Origin: Peribacillus sp. Bi96
GTDB taxonomy: Bacteria; Bacillota; Bacilli; Bacillales; DSM-1321
Assembly: GCF_918698115.1 (NCBI RefSeq)
Contig: NZ_CAKKLV010000029.1
Span: 1-57,685, forward strand
Length of the DNA stretch: 57,685 nt
Direction: 5' to 3'
The notes under the pieces: model-generated
The model's database searches: none
Seen by the model: the letters and a program-made list of their open reading frames with translations, nothing else
Told to the model about the DNA's origin: nothing
Made by a program: the position numbers and the translations under genes
Shown here: positions 48,629 through 57,685 of the stretch, in pieces
Layout: each line of letters begins with the position of its first letter
Numbering within the stretch: position 1 is the stretch's first letter

Positions 48629-49408
48629 ATGATTTTTGTATTGGATGTTGGGAATACAAATACTGTATTAGGCGTATACGATGAAGATATTTTAAAATAT
48701 CATTGGCGAATTGAGACCAGCCGTCATAAGACAGAAGATGAGTATGGAATGGTCATAAAGTCTTTGCTGCAACATGAAGGTCTTTCGTTTGATCAATTTG
48801 ATGGAATCATAATTTCTTCGGTAGTTCCGCCAATCATGTTTGCGCTTGAACGCATGTGCAAAAAGTACTTTGGCATAAAACCACTTATAGTGGGACCTGG
48901 AATAAAAACTGGATTGAATATTAAATATGAAAATCCCCGTGAAGTGGGGGCTGACCGAATCGTTAATGCTGTTGCGGGCATTCAGGAATATGGAAGCCCT
49001 CTCATTATCGTGGATTTTGGCACGGCCACGACATATTGCTATATAAATGAGGATAAACAATACATGGGCGGAGCCATTGCCCCTGGTATTAACATTTCTA
49101 CAGAAGCCCTTTATTCAAAAGCGGCAAAACTTCCAAGAATAGAAATCAGCAGACCCGAAGGAATCATTGGGAAAAATACGGTATCCGCCATGCAGGCTGG
49201 TATTTTGTATGGGTACGTTGGACAAGTGGAAGGAATCGTTAATCGTATTAAGGAGCAAAGTAATCTAGAACCAACGGTAATAGCGACAGGCGGATTAGCA
49301 ACCTTAATTGCTAATGAGTCTACAGTGATTGACGTTGTTGAACCATTTTTGACATTAAAGGGATTGCAGTTGATTTATAAACGCAATCGTGAGCAAGTGA
49401 AGAAGTAA
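48629..49408 (+). CDS. coaX: Type III pantothenate kinase
   Basis: A 259-residue CoaX, the first step of CoA synthesis (pantothenate to 4'-phosphopantothenate). It has the ASKHA-fold phosphate loop [12 protein letters not shown] at residues 5-16, [11 protein letters not shown], and [12 protein letters not shown] with the metal-binding Asp. ATG 48629 follows ACCGGAGTG. It heads a group with hslO and yacD. Confidence 0.96.
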   Translation: MIFVLDVGNTNTVLGVYDEDILKYHWRIETSRHKTEDEYGMVIKSLLQHEGLSFDQFDGIIISSVVPPIMFALERMCKKYFGIKPLIVGPGIKTGLNIKYENPREVGADRIVNAVAGIQEYGSPLIIVDFGTATTYCYINEDKQYMGGAIAPGINISTEALYSKAAKLPRIEISRPEGIIGKNTVSAMQAGILYGYVGQVEGIVNRIKEQSNLEPTVIATGGLATLIANESTVIDVVEPFLTLKGLQLIYKRNREQVKK

Positions 49409-49444
49409 AAAGAAGGAATACACAGCATGGAAGGAGCACAATAA

Positions 49445-50326
49445 ATGAAGGATTATTTGATAAAGGCATTAGGCTATGAAGGACAGGTTCGGGCATATGC
49501 TGTTTCAACAACGGATACCGTAGGGGAAGCCCAGCGTCGCCATTATACATGGCCTACTGCTTCCGCTGCCCTTGGGCGCGCAATGACGGCTGGCGTAATG
49601 ATGGGCGGCATGTTGAAAGGTGAAGAAAAGCTGACGATCAAAATCGAGGGCGGAGGTCCGATTGGGTCCATCCTGGTCGATAGCAATGCAAAGGGTGAAG
49701 TTCGCGGGTATGTCACTCACCCGCAAACCCATTTTGATTTGAATGAACAAGGAAAGTTGGATGTAAGGAAAGCAGTAGGTACTGATGGATTGATGACTGT
49801 TGTGAAAGATATTGGTCTGCGTGACCACTTTTCAGGACAAGTACCGCTTGTTTCTGGAGAATTAGGGGAAGATTTCACGTATTACTTTGCAACTTCCGAA
49901 CAGGTGCCTTCTTCAGTGGGAGTTGGGGTCCTCGTGAACCCTGATAACTCGATCCTTGCAGCAGGCGGATTCATCATTCAATTGATGCCTGGTACATCAG
50001 ATGAAACGATTTCGAAAATCGAAAATAGGCTAAGCACGATAGCTCCTGTCTCTAAAATGATTCAAAATGGCCTGACTCCTGAGGAAATCTTAACGGAGAT
50101 TTTAGGTGAGGGAAATGTGAATATTTTAGAAAAAATGGATGTCGAGTTTTCTTGTCAATGCTCAAGGGAGAGAATTGCCAATGCATTGATCAGCCTTGGA
50201 CAAGAGGAGATTCGGGATATTATAGAGACAGAGGGACAAGCAGAGGCGCAATGCCATTTTTGTAATGAGACCTACCAATTCTCGAAAGAAGACCTAGAGG
50301 AACTAGAAGCGGAAACCAAAAAATAA
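49445..50326 (+). CDS. hslO: Redox-regulated chaperone Hsp33
   Basis: A 293-residue chaperone activated by oxidation. The C-terminal zinc switch is CxC (Cys237/239) and CxxC (Cys270/273), all four cysteines present. The N-terminal Hsp33 core includes [20 protein letters not shown]. It protects unfolding proteins during oxidative heat stress. ATG 49445 follows ATGGAAGGAGCAC, 36 nt after coaX. Confidence 0.96.
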   Translation: MKDYLIKALGYEGQVRAYAVSTTDTVGEAQRRHYTWPTASAALGRAMTAGVMMGGMLKGEEKLTIKIEGGGPIGSILVDSNAKGEVRGYVTHPQTHFDLNEQGKLDVRKAVGTDGLMTVVKDIGLRDHFSGQVPLVSGELGEDFTYYFATSEQVPSSVGVGVLVNPDNSILAAGGFIIQLMPGTSDETISKIENRLSTIAPVSKMIQNGLTPEEILTEILGEGNVNILEKMDVEFSCQCSRERIANALISLGQEEIRDIIETEGQAEAQCHFCNETYQFSKEDLEELEAETKK

Positions 50327-50345
50327 TTGACGGGGGAAAAGGGTT

Positions 50346-51242
50346 TTGCCTAAACAAAAGCTTCGGGCGATTATTGCCGGCCTTGCCTTCTTGAACCTAT
50401 TGACTATCATGATCTTTGTCATAAAACCATTAATCATCTCGAAATCCGTTATGGGAGAAGAAACGGCTGCAAAGGTTGGATCTAAGGATATTTCCCGGGA
50501 AGCGTGGATTAATGAGCTCGAAAAGAGATATGGGGAAGATGTACTTGAGGATATGGTTGATAAAGAGGTAGTGAAACAGGCAGCAGAAAAATACAAAGTG
50601 AAAATTTCAGAAAAAGAGGTTGATCGAGAACTTAAAATGATGAAAACGATGTATGGTACTGCCGGCCAGACTCTTAATAAAAGCGCTGGTCAATTGAGGC
50701 AGGAAATTGAGTCGAGCCTCCTGCTTGAGAAGCTCCTCACCAAGGACGTTTCGGTCTCGGATACGGCCATGCAGAAATATTATGATAATAATAAGGATAT
50801 CTATCGAATCCCTACTACATATCATATCTCCCATATTACTTTGGCTACAAAAAAGCAAGCGGACCAAATCATACGTGAATTGGAGAAGGGTGTCTCCTTT
50901 AATGTCTTAGCGATGGAAAAGTCCCTTGATGAATTCACTGCCAACCAGGGAGGCGACATGGGTTATATTTCTCAGGATAACGAGCAAGTATCCAAGGAAT
51001 ATATTACAGCTGCTGAAAAATTACAGGTGAACAAGTGGAGTGATCCAGTGCAAACGGATGATGGCTGGGCGGTTCTCTATCTGCATGAGAAGATAGAGGG
51101 CGAGCAGTATAAGTATGAAGAAGTTAAAGATAAGATTCACCGCCAAATAGCTCTTGAACAGATTCAGGCACCGGTATCCGGGAAGATTTTCTGGGACGAA
51201 TTCGATGTAGAATGGTTTTACGGAATGAAAGAACAAAAATAG
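50346..51242 (+). CDS. yacD: Membrane-anchored PpiC/SurA-like foldase YacD
   Basis: A 298-residue PrsA-like parvulin protein. One N-terminal membrane segment (about 9-30), without a lipobox cysteine, anchors an extracytoplasmic SurA-N-like region. A PpiC rotamase domain follows (about 155-250: YHISHITLATKKQADQII...GDMGYISQ). It probably aids folding of exported proteins. The start is TTG 50346 behind GGGGGAAAAGGG, 19 nt after hslO. No lipidation signal distinguishes it from PrsA. Confidence 0.92.
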   Translation: MPKQKLRAIIAGLAFLNLLTIMIFVIKPLIISKSVMGEETAAKVGSKDISREAWINELEKRYGEDVLEDMVDKEVVKQAAEKYKVKISEKEVDRELKMMKTMYGTAGQTLNKSAGQLRQEIESSLLLEKLLTKDVSVSDTAMQKYYDNNKDIYRIPTTYHISHITLATKKQADQIIRELEKGVSFNVLAMEKSLDEFTANQGGDMGYISQDNEQVSKEYITAAEKLQVNKWSDPVQTDDGWAVLYLHEKIEGEQYKYEEVKDKIHRQIALEQIQAPVSGKIFWDEFDVEWFYGMKEQK

Positions 51243-51370
51243 GTCATTGGATGTGTGAGAATATTTAGAATATAATAGATAATCATTGACAATGAACTAT
51301 TAAAACTGGTAACTTTAATTTATAAAACCAATAAACATACTCGGCATTGAAATGATAAGGAGTGGAGAAA

Positions 51371-52297
51371 ATGGCACGTATAGCTAATTCTGTAATTGAT
51401 TTAATTGGACAAACACCTATCGTGAAGTTAAACAAGCTTCAAAATGAAAACAGCGCAGATATTTATTTGAAACTTGAGTACTTTAACCCGGGGAGCAGTG
51501 TAAAAGACCGTATCGCCCTTGCGATGATCGAAGCAGCAGAGAAAAACGGCAACCTTAAGCCGGGAGATACGATCATCGAACCTACAAGCGGAAACACTGG
51601 AATAGGACTTGCCATGGTAGCTGCAGCAAAAGGCTACAAATCAATCCTTGTTATGCCTGAGACAATGAGCTTGGAACGCCGTAACTTGCTTCGTGCTTAT
51701 GGGGCAGAGTTAGTTCTTACACCTGGACCTGAAGGAATGAAAGGTGCAATCGCCAAGGCTACAGAGTTGTCTAAAGAAAAAGGCTACTTTATTCCTCAAC
51801 AATTCGAGAATGAAGCCAACCCTGAAGTTCATCGTAACACGACAGGTCCTGAAATCGTTGAAGCCTTTGGTGAAGAAGGTCTGGATGCATTCGTTGCCGG
51901 AATCGGTACTGGAGGAACGATTACAGGTGCTGGTGAAGTTTTACGTGAAAAATATCCTGACATTAAAATTTACGCTGTTGAGCCTGCGGATTCTCCTGTA
52001 TTATCCGGTGGAACCCCTGGGCCGCATAAAATTCAAGGAATCGGTGCAGGCTTCATCCCAAGTATTTTAAATACAGATCTCTATGACGAAATCATTCAGG
52101 TCAATACAGAGGAATCGTTCGATTACGCTCGCCGAGCAGCTAAAGAGGAAGGAATCCTCGGTGGTATTTCTTCTGGAGGCGCAATTGCTGCGGCTATTAA
52201 AGTAGCTGAAAAACTGGGAAAAGGCAAAAAAGTCCTTGCTATCATACCAAGTAATGGTGAGCGATACTTAAGTACGCCATTATATAACTTTGAGTAA
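51371..52297 (+). CDS. cysK: Cysteine synthase A (O-acetylserine sulfhydrylase)
   Basis: A 308-residue fold-type II PLP enzyme (O-acetylserine + sulfide to cysteine). Schiff-base Lys45 is in NPGSSVKDR, the substrate loop is TSGNTG, the phosphate loop GTGGTITG, and the PLP serine lies in [11 protein letters not shown] 51371 follows AAGGAGTGG; GTG 51362 overlaps that site. It uses sulfide that the ssu system in this window could supply through sulfite. In B. subtilis pabB-pabA-pabC follow; here folP does. Confidence 0.97.
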   Translation: MARIANSVIDLIGQTPIVKLNKLQNENSADIYLKLEYFNPGSSVKDRIALAMIEAAEKNGNLKPGDTIIEPTSGNTGIGLAMVAAAKGYKSILVMPETMSLERRNLLRAYGAELVLTPGPEGMKGAIAKATELSKEKGYFIPQQFENEANPEVHRNTTGPEIVEAFGEEGLDAFVAGIGTGGTITGAGEVLREKYPDIKIYAVEPADSPVLSGGTPGPHKIQGIGAGFIPSILNTDLYDEIIQVNTEESFDYARRAAKEEGILGGISSGGAIAAAIKVAEKLGKGKKVLAIIPSNGERYLSTPLYNFE

Positions 52298-52317
52298 GAC
52301 CATGCTTTAAACGAGAA

Positions 52318-52345
52318 GCAAAGTCCCTAGGGGCTTTGTTTTTCT
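52318..52345 (+). terminator. cysK terminator
   Basis: GCAAAGTCCC / GGGGCTTTGT with a short loop, then TTTTTCTTT. Confidence 0.88.
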
Positions 52346-52457
52346 TTATGTAGAAAAGTTTTAAAGAGTGTTCCCATTCTTGATGTAGCTTGCACTTAAC
52401 CTATGTAAATGGGTAAACTCGTATATATAGATTTCATTAGGAGAAGGAGAACGATGG

Positions 52458-53294
52458 ATGTCATTAGCTGAAGCGTCAAAAATAACATGCGGTTCATTTG
52501 AATTGGATTACAGCAAGAAAACATTGATTATGGGGATTTTGAATGTTACGCCGGACTCTTTTTCAGATGGAGGGAAATATAATAGGGTAGATGCTGCTTT
52601 GAAGCACGCTGAACGGATGGTCAACGACGGAGCGGATATTTTGGATATAGGCGGAGAGTCCACCCGTCCAAATTATGAGAGGATATCGGATGAGGAGGAA
52701 ATCGAAAGAGTTGCCCCGATAATCGAAGCGATTTCCCGTAATATTGAGGTGCCTATATCTATCGATACGTATAAATCAAGAGTAGCAGAAGAGGCGGTAA
52801 AAGCAGGAGCCCATATATTAAATGATATTTGGGGCGGGAAAGCAGATTCCTTGATGGCTAAGGTTGCAGCGGAATATGGGGTGCCGATTATTCTGATGCA
52901 TAACAGGGATAATATGGAGTACGGACATTTCGTTCGGGATGTCTTTCAAGATTTATACGAAAGCATTTTGTTGGTAAAGGATGCAGGAGTCAAGGAGGAA
53001 AACATCATCCTCGATCCAGGCATTGGGTTTGCGAAGGACCTAAAGTTAAATTTGGAAATGATGAGGAATCTTGATAAGCTGGTATCATTAGGCTATCCCG
53101 TGTTACTTGCTACATCAAGAAAGTCCATGATTGGACATGTCCTTGATTTGCCGCCTAATGAGCGGATGGAAGGCACTGCCGCTACAATCTGCCATGGAAT
53201 TCAGCAAGGCTGTCAAATGGTTCGTGTGCATGATGTAAAGGAAATGTCACGGACTGCAAAGATGATGGATGCTCTTTTAGGAAAAGGTGAATGA
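52458..53294 (+). CDS. folP: Dihydropteroate synthase
   Basis: A 278-residue TIM-barrel enzyme joining p-aminobenzoate to the pterin pyrophosphate; the sulfonamide target. Signatures are MGILNVTPDSFSDGG, DIGGESTRPN, the LDPGIGFAKDL loop and the C-terminal VRVHDV. ATG 52458 lies 7 nt after GAAGGAGA; ATG 52454 is out of frame. It is first in folP-folB-folK; the p-aminobenzoate genes that precede it in B. subtilis are not here. Confidence 0.97.
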   Translation: MSLAEASKITCGSFELDYSKKTLIMGILNVTPDSFSDGGKYNRVDAALKHAERMVNDGADILDIGGESTRPNYERISDEEEIERVAPIIEAISRNIEVPISIDTYKSRVAEEAVKAGAHILNDIWGGKADSLMAKVAAEYGVPIILMHNRDNMEYGHFVRDVFQDLYESILLVKDAGVKEENIILDPGIGFAKDLKLNLEMMRNLDKLVSLGYPVLLATSRKSMIGHVLDLPPNERMEGTAATICHGIQQGCQMVRVHDVKEMSRTAKMMDALLGKGE

Positions 53295-53295
53295 A

Positions 53296-53655
53296 ATGGA
53301 TAAGATATTTGTGAATAAAATGGAGTTTTACGGTTATCATGGGGTTTTTCCGGAAGAAACGAAGCTTGGGCAACGGTTTAAAGTGGACCTGATCGTTGAG
53401 ACTGACTTAGCCAAGGCAGGGAAGAGTGACAAGCTCGAGGACTCCATTAATTATGGCGAGTTATATGAAGTGTGTAAAAGCGTTGTTGAGGGTGAACCTT
53501 ATAAGTTAGTGGAGGCGGTCGCTGAAAAGATTGCCTCGGAATTACTTAATAAGTATTCTTCAATCGAGAAATGCACCGTGAAGGTTTATAAACCAGATCC
53601 ACCTATAGCAGGGCACTATGACTCGGTTGCTATAGAGATTGTAAGGGGACGCTGA
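53296..53655 (+). CDS. folB: Dihydroneopterin aldolase
   Basis: A 119-residue FolB that cleaves dihydroneopterin to 6-hydroxymethyl-dihydropterin. Motifs MEFYGYHGVFPEE, the catalytic-region SINYGELYEV and CTVKVYKPDPPIAGHYDSVAIEI are present. ATG 53296 follows AAAAGGTG just after the folP stop; the upstream GTG 53287 lies within folP. Tight spacing with folP and folK indicates one operon. Confidence 0.96.
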   Translation: MDKIFVNKMEFYGYHGVFPEETKLGQRFKVDLIVETDLAKAGKSDKLEDSINYGELYEVCKSVVEGEPYKLVEAVAEKIASELLNKYSSIEKCTVKVYKPDPPIAGHYDSVAIEIVRGR

Positions 53656-53657
53656 TT

Positions 53658-54185
53658 GTGGTGAATATTGCTTACCTTTCAATTGGATCGAACTTGGGGA
53701 ATCGCCTTGATACATTTCAGGAAGCTTTCCAATTATTAGCTGAAAACCCGTCCATCAAGTTGGTTGCCTGCTCGTCTTTATATGAAACAGAACCGATTGG
53801 ATACACAGACCAGGACTGCTTTTTGAATGCTGTTCTTAAAGTGGAAACGGATTTAGAACCAGAAGAGTTACTTCACGCTTGTATGCAAATTGAACAAGAA
53901 TTTGGGAGAAAAAGGGAAATTAGGTGGGGTCCCCGTACTTTAGACCTTGACATTTTGTTATATAATCATGAAAATATTGAGACAGAGATTCTTTCAGTCC
54001 CGCACCCTCGTATGCACGAGAGGGCTTTTGTTATCGTGCCTTTAATGGAAGTGGACCCTGATATTATACTTCCGCAAATGCATACACCTTTGAGCGACCT
54101 GTTTGAACAGATTTCGGATAAAGAAGGAGTTCGATTATGGAAGGCGAAAAATGGGGAAGGCGTATTCGCGCTTTTCGAAAGTTAA
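53658..54185 (+). CDS. folK: HPPK, 6-hydroxymethyl-dihydropterin pyrophosphokinase
   Basis: A 175-residue HPPK that activates the pterin for FolP. Signatures: YLSIGSNLGNRLD, SSLYETEPIGY, and the metal/ATP block RWGPRTLDLDILLY with two aspartates. The start is GTG 53658 (a second GTG follows) behind AAGGGGA. The end overlaps yazB by 49 nt in another frame. Confidence 0.96.
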   Translation: MVNIAYLSIGSNLGNRLDTFQEAFQLLAENPSIKLVACSSLYETEPIGYTDQDCFLNAVLKVETDLEPEELLHACMQIEQEFGRKREIRWGPRTLDLDILLYNHENIETEILSVPHPRMHERAFVIVPLMEVDPDIILPQMHTPLSDLFEQISDKEGVRLWKAKNGEGVFALFES

Positions 54186-54349
54186 AGGGTTATACCCAGG
54201 AAGGTTTTGCGAAAGAAATAGGTGTATCCGTTTCTTTGCTGGGAGAAGTTGAACGAGGTAATCGCAACCCCTCGGAAGCATTTTTACTGGAGGTGGCGGA
54301 AATACTCCATGTTTCCATTGAGGAGCTTCAACCACCTGAGGATAAATGA
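54137..54349 (+). CDS. yazB: Cro/C1-type HTH protein YazB
   Basis: A 70-residue protein that is essentially one Xre-family helix-turn-helix (RRIRAFRKLKGYTQEGFAKE with turn IGVSVSLLGEVERG). ATG 54137 follows AAGGAG inside the folK end, and its stop overlaps the extended dusB frame. Its regulatory target is unknown. Position inside the folate-dusB-lysS operon is conserved in Bacillus, so local autoregulation is conceivable but not shown. Confidence 0.92.
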   Translation: MEGEKWGRRIRAFRKLKGYTQEGFAKEIGVSVSLLGEVERGNRNPSEAFLLEVAEILHVSIEELQPPEDK

Positions 54350-54372
54350 AAGAATGTTATAGGAGGTCCAAC

Positions 54373-55371
54373 GTGTTAAAAATAGGCGATATAGAAATGA
54401 AGAATCCGGTTGTGCTAGCACCGATGGCAGGAGTCTGTAACTCGGCATTTCGCTTGACCGTCAAGGAATTTGGTGCTGGTCTAGTTTGTGCGGAGATGGT
54501 CAGTGATAAGGGAATCGTTCTTCAAAATGCTAGAACGATGAATATGCTTTATATAGATGAAAGAGAAAAGCCGTTAAGCTTACAAATCTTTGGCGGTGAA
54601 AAAAAAACTTTGGTGGAAGCTGCACAATTCGTAGATAAAAATACAACTGCTGATATCATTGATATCAACATGGGTTGCCCTGTCCCTAAGATCACTAAAT
54701 GTGACGCAGGGGCGAAGTGGCTTCTCGATCCGAATAAGATTTATGAAATGGTTTCAGCAGTGGTCGATGCCGTTGAAAAGCCGGTGACTGTGAAAATGCG
54801 CATTGGCTGGGATGAAGAGCATGTCTTTGCCATTCAAAATGCCCAGGCTGTTGAACGCGCAGGTGGAAAAGCTGTTTCCATGCATGGCAGAACTCGAGTG
54901 CAAATGTATGAAGGAAAGGCTAACTGGGACATCATTCGTGAAGTGAAGAAATCGATCAATATTCCTCTTATCGGGAACGGTGATGTGGAAACTCCACAGG
55001 ATGCCGAAAGAATGTTGAAAGAAACAGGTGTTGACGGAGTCATGATCGGCCGTGCAGCTCTAGGTAACCCATGGATGATGTACCGGACTGTTAAATATTT
55101 AGAAACCGGACAACTGATGGATGAACCTTCTGTTCGTGAAAAGATGGATGTTTGTGTTCTTCACATGGATCGTCTAATTGCATTGAAGAATGAAAATGTC
55201 GCCGTTCGTGAAATGCGTAAGCATGCTTCTTGGTATTTAAAAGGTGTTAAAGGGAATGCTAAGGGTCGTAAGGGGATCAATGATTGTGAAACAAGGGAAG
55301 ATGTTGTAAGTCTTCTTTATGGACTTGTTGATGATATTGAAGCGAAGCAACAGAATATCCAAATGGTCTGA
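54373..55371 (+). CDS. dusB: tRNA-dihydrouridine synthase B
   Basis: A 332-residue FMN TIM-barrel enzyme that reduces uridines in tRNA. Motifs: NPVVLAPMAGVCNSAFR, the catalytic cysteine in NMGCPVPK, phosphate-binding GNGDV and MIGRAALGNPW. GTG 54373 is chosen: AGGAGG lies 6 nt upstream and the N-terminus then reads LKIGDIEMKN as in relatives. ATG 54346 has no ribosome binding site of its own. Confidence 0.95.
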   Translation: MLKIGDIEMKNPVVLAPMAGVCNSAFRLTVKEFGAGLVCAEMVSDKGIVLQNARTMNMLYIDEREKPLSLQIFGGEKKTLVEAAQFVDKNTTADIIDINMGCPVPKITKCDAGAKWLLDPNKIYEMVSAVVDAVEKPVTVKMRIGWDEEHVFAIQNAQAVERAGGKAVSMHGRTRVQMYEGKANWDIIREVKKSINIPLIGNGDVETPQDAERMLKETGVDGVMIGRAALGNPWMMYRTVKYLETGQLMDEPSVREKMDVCVLHMDRLIALKNENVAVREMRKHASWYLKGVKGNAKGRKGINDCETREDVVSLLYGLVDDIEAKQQNIQMV

Positions 55372-55374
55372 TGT

Positions 55375-55403
55375 TTGACATTACCTTCCTGTTTTCCTAT
55401 AAT
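55375..55403 (+). promoter_or_regulatory. Consensus sigma-A promoter directly after dusB
   Basis: TTGACA (55375-55380), exactly 17 nt, TATAAT (55398-55403): a full consensus promoter starting 4 nt after the dusB stop. Its expected start (~55410) is only a few bases before the terminator hairpin at 55416. Confidence 0.8.
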
Positions 55404-55415
55404 ACGCTTATCTTG

Positions 55416-55443
55416 AACTGCCAGTAATCCTGGCAGTTTTTAT
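55416..55443 (+). terminator. Terminator between dusB and lysS
   Basis: AACTGCCAG / CTGGCAGTT, a perfect 9-bp stem with a TAATC loop, then TTTTATAT. It may end the folate-dusB operon and also stop transcripts from the promoter just upstream. Confidence 0.88.
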
Positions 55444-55481
55444 ATGTACATAAACAAGATTTTAAGATAAAAAGCTGTTGA

Positions 55482-57059
<1,578 letters not shown>

Positions 57060-57086
57060 TAATGCAAGATGAGTAATGATTGCAGG

Positions 57087-57160
57087 ACCGAATTTGAACG
57101 ACTGGGATTCTTTGGGCGTAGCTCATGATCTCGGGAAGTTCAATTCGGTTTTTGTTTTTT
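57087..57160 (+). terminator. lysS terminator
   Basis: CCGAATTTGAAC near 57088-57099 pairs with GTTCAATTCGG (57138-57148) across a long loop, followed by TTTTTG and a second T-run. Confidence 0.75.
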
Positions 57161-57245
57161 AATTATAATTTCATGCCTTTTAATCGATTGGATTCTAAGG
57201 TTTGAAAGAAAATTAATATTATCTCAAAAAACTTAATAAAAGGTA

Positions 57246-57274
57246 TTGCGCAGTTAACGTAATGGTGTTATATT
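57246..57274 (+). promoter_or_regulatory. rrn promoter P1
   Basis: TTGCGC (57246-57251), 17-nt spacer, TATATT (57269-57274). Confidence 0.6.
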
Positions 57275-57338
57275 TATATCTGTCCTTACGAACGAGTTGC
57301 AAACAAATTACAAACTTAAAAAAAGTTTTAAAAAGTTG

Positions 57339-57368
57339 TTGACTTCGAGTAATGAAAAATGTTATTAT
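57339..57368 (+). promoter_or_regulatory. rrn promoter P2
   Basis: TTGACT (57339-57344), 18-nt spacer, TATTAT (57363-57368), about 140 nt before 16S. The tandem P1/P2 layout is usual for Bacillus rrn operons. Confidence 0.6.
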
Positions 57369-57391
57369 AAATAAGCTGTTTCGAAAGACAT

Positions 57392-57404
57392 TGCTCTTTG
57401 AAAA
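57392..57404 (+). promoter_or_regulatory. rrn boxA antitermination element
   Basis: TGCTCTTTGAAAA is the Bacillus rrn boxA, bound by NusB/NusE to make transcription terminator-resistant. It is located in the 16S leader. Confidence 0.85.
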
Positions 57405-57481
57405 CTGAACAAAACAAAGCGCCAACGTTAAATTTTAAGTGAGCACACACTATCAAAAAAGCAAAATGAGCAAGTCAAACA

Positions 57482-57685
57482 TTTCTTCGGAGAGTTTGAT
57501 CCTGGCTCAGGACGAACGCTGGCGGCGTGCCTAATACATGCAAGTCGAGCGAATCGATGGGAGCTTGCTCCCTGAGATTAGCGGCGGACGGGTGAGTAAC
57601 ACGTGGGCAACCTGCCTATAAGACTGGGATAACTTCGGGAAACCGGAGCTAATACCGGATACGTTCTTTTCTCGCATGAGAGAAG
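57482..57685 (+). rRNA. 16S rRNA, 5' end (partial)
   Basis: Begins TTTCTTCGGAGAGTTTGATC, followed by the universal 27F site and GACGAACGCTGGCGGCGTGC. About 204 nt are present before the window ends. The V1 loop (GAATCGATGGGAGCTTGC) and V2 start (GATACGTTCTTTTCTCGC) are the forms I associate with the Peribacillus simplex group. Confidence 0.96.

Larger units (their letters stand above)
57161..57481 (+). other. rRNA operon leader region
   Basis: AT-rich region between lysS and 16S with two sigma-A-type promoters (57246-57274 and 57339-57368), a boxA at 57392-57404 and the 16S leader. No coding sequence is supported. Confidence 0.75.

Overview
The window is chromosomal DNA from a low-GC, endospore-forming Bacillaceae bacterium. 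The 5' end of the 16S gene at the right edge has variable-region sequence that I associate with the Peribacillus (Bacillus) simplex / frigoritolerans group; this is recognition from memory, not a search. Gene content and order follow the Bacillus subtilis origin-proximal block from the rRNA operon before csfB to the rRNA operon after lysS. Almost everything reads on the + strand. The exceptions are abrB and a tRNA-Met/tRNA-Glu pair.

Layout. 1-340: 3' end of 23S rRNA, 5S rRNA, terminator. 480-8250: csfB (gin), a YaaO-type PLP decarboxylase, tmk, darA (yaaQ), yaaR, holB, ricT (yaaT), yabA, yabB, yazA, rsmI. 8277-15350: abrB (minus), metS, tatD-type DNase, yabE, rnmV, ksgA. 15400-23280: yabG, veg, sspF, ispE, purR, ridA-like yabJ, spoVG, glmU, prs. 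23324-27219: an alkanesulfonate cassette ssuA-ssuD-ssuC-ssuB behind a consensus promoter and a terminator-bearing leader. 27311-39161: ctc, pth, fin, mfd, spoVT, yabM, yabN (mazG-like), rqcP (yabO), yabP, yabQ, divIC, yabR. 39297-39567: tRNA pair on minus. 39771-52345: spoIIE, yabS, yabT, tilS, hprT, ftsH, coaX, hslO, yacD, cysK. 52458-57160: folP, folB, folK, yazB, dusB, lysS. 57246-57685: rrn promoters, boxA and the start of 16S rRNA.

How the genes work together. The window mixes translation and RNA maturation (metS, lysS, tilS, dusB, ksgA, rsmI, rnmV, pth, rqcP, ctc), replication and repair (tmk, holB, yabA, mfd), precursor and cofactor supply (prs, glmU, ispE, coaX, folP-folB-folK, cysK) and a dense sporulation programme (csfB, fin, spoIIE, spoVG, spoVT, yabG, yabP, yabQ, sspF, abrB, ricT). 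Several developmental promoters can be read directly: sigma-F at csfB, sigma-H at spoVG, sigma-G at spoVT, sigma-K at yabG, sigma-B at ctc, Spo0A boxes at abrB, and a 21-bp-spaced Spo0A-type promoter at spoIIE.

Departures from the B. subtilis order, as I remember it: xpaC-yaaN are absent after csfB; pabB-pabA-pabC are absent between cysK and folP; the ssu cassette sits between prs and ctc; and the spoVG-glmU interval is enlarged. I see no transposon, prophage or CRISPR array, and no clearly novel multi-gene system. The best leads are regulatory: the ssu leader, a perfect promoter firing straight into a terminator before lysS, and structured spacers before pth and metS. One structural lead is the apparently circularly permuted VWA fold of YabS.
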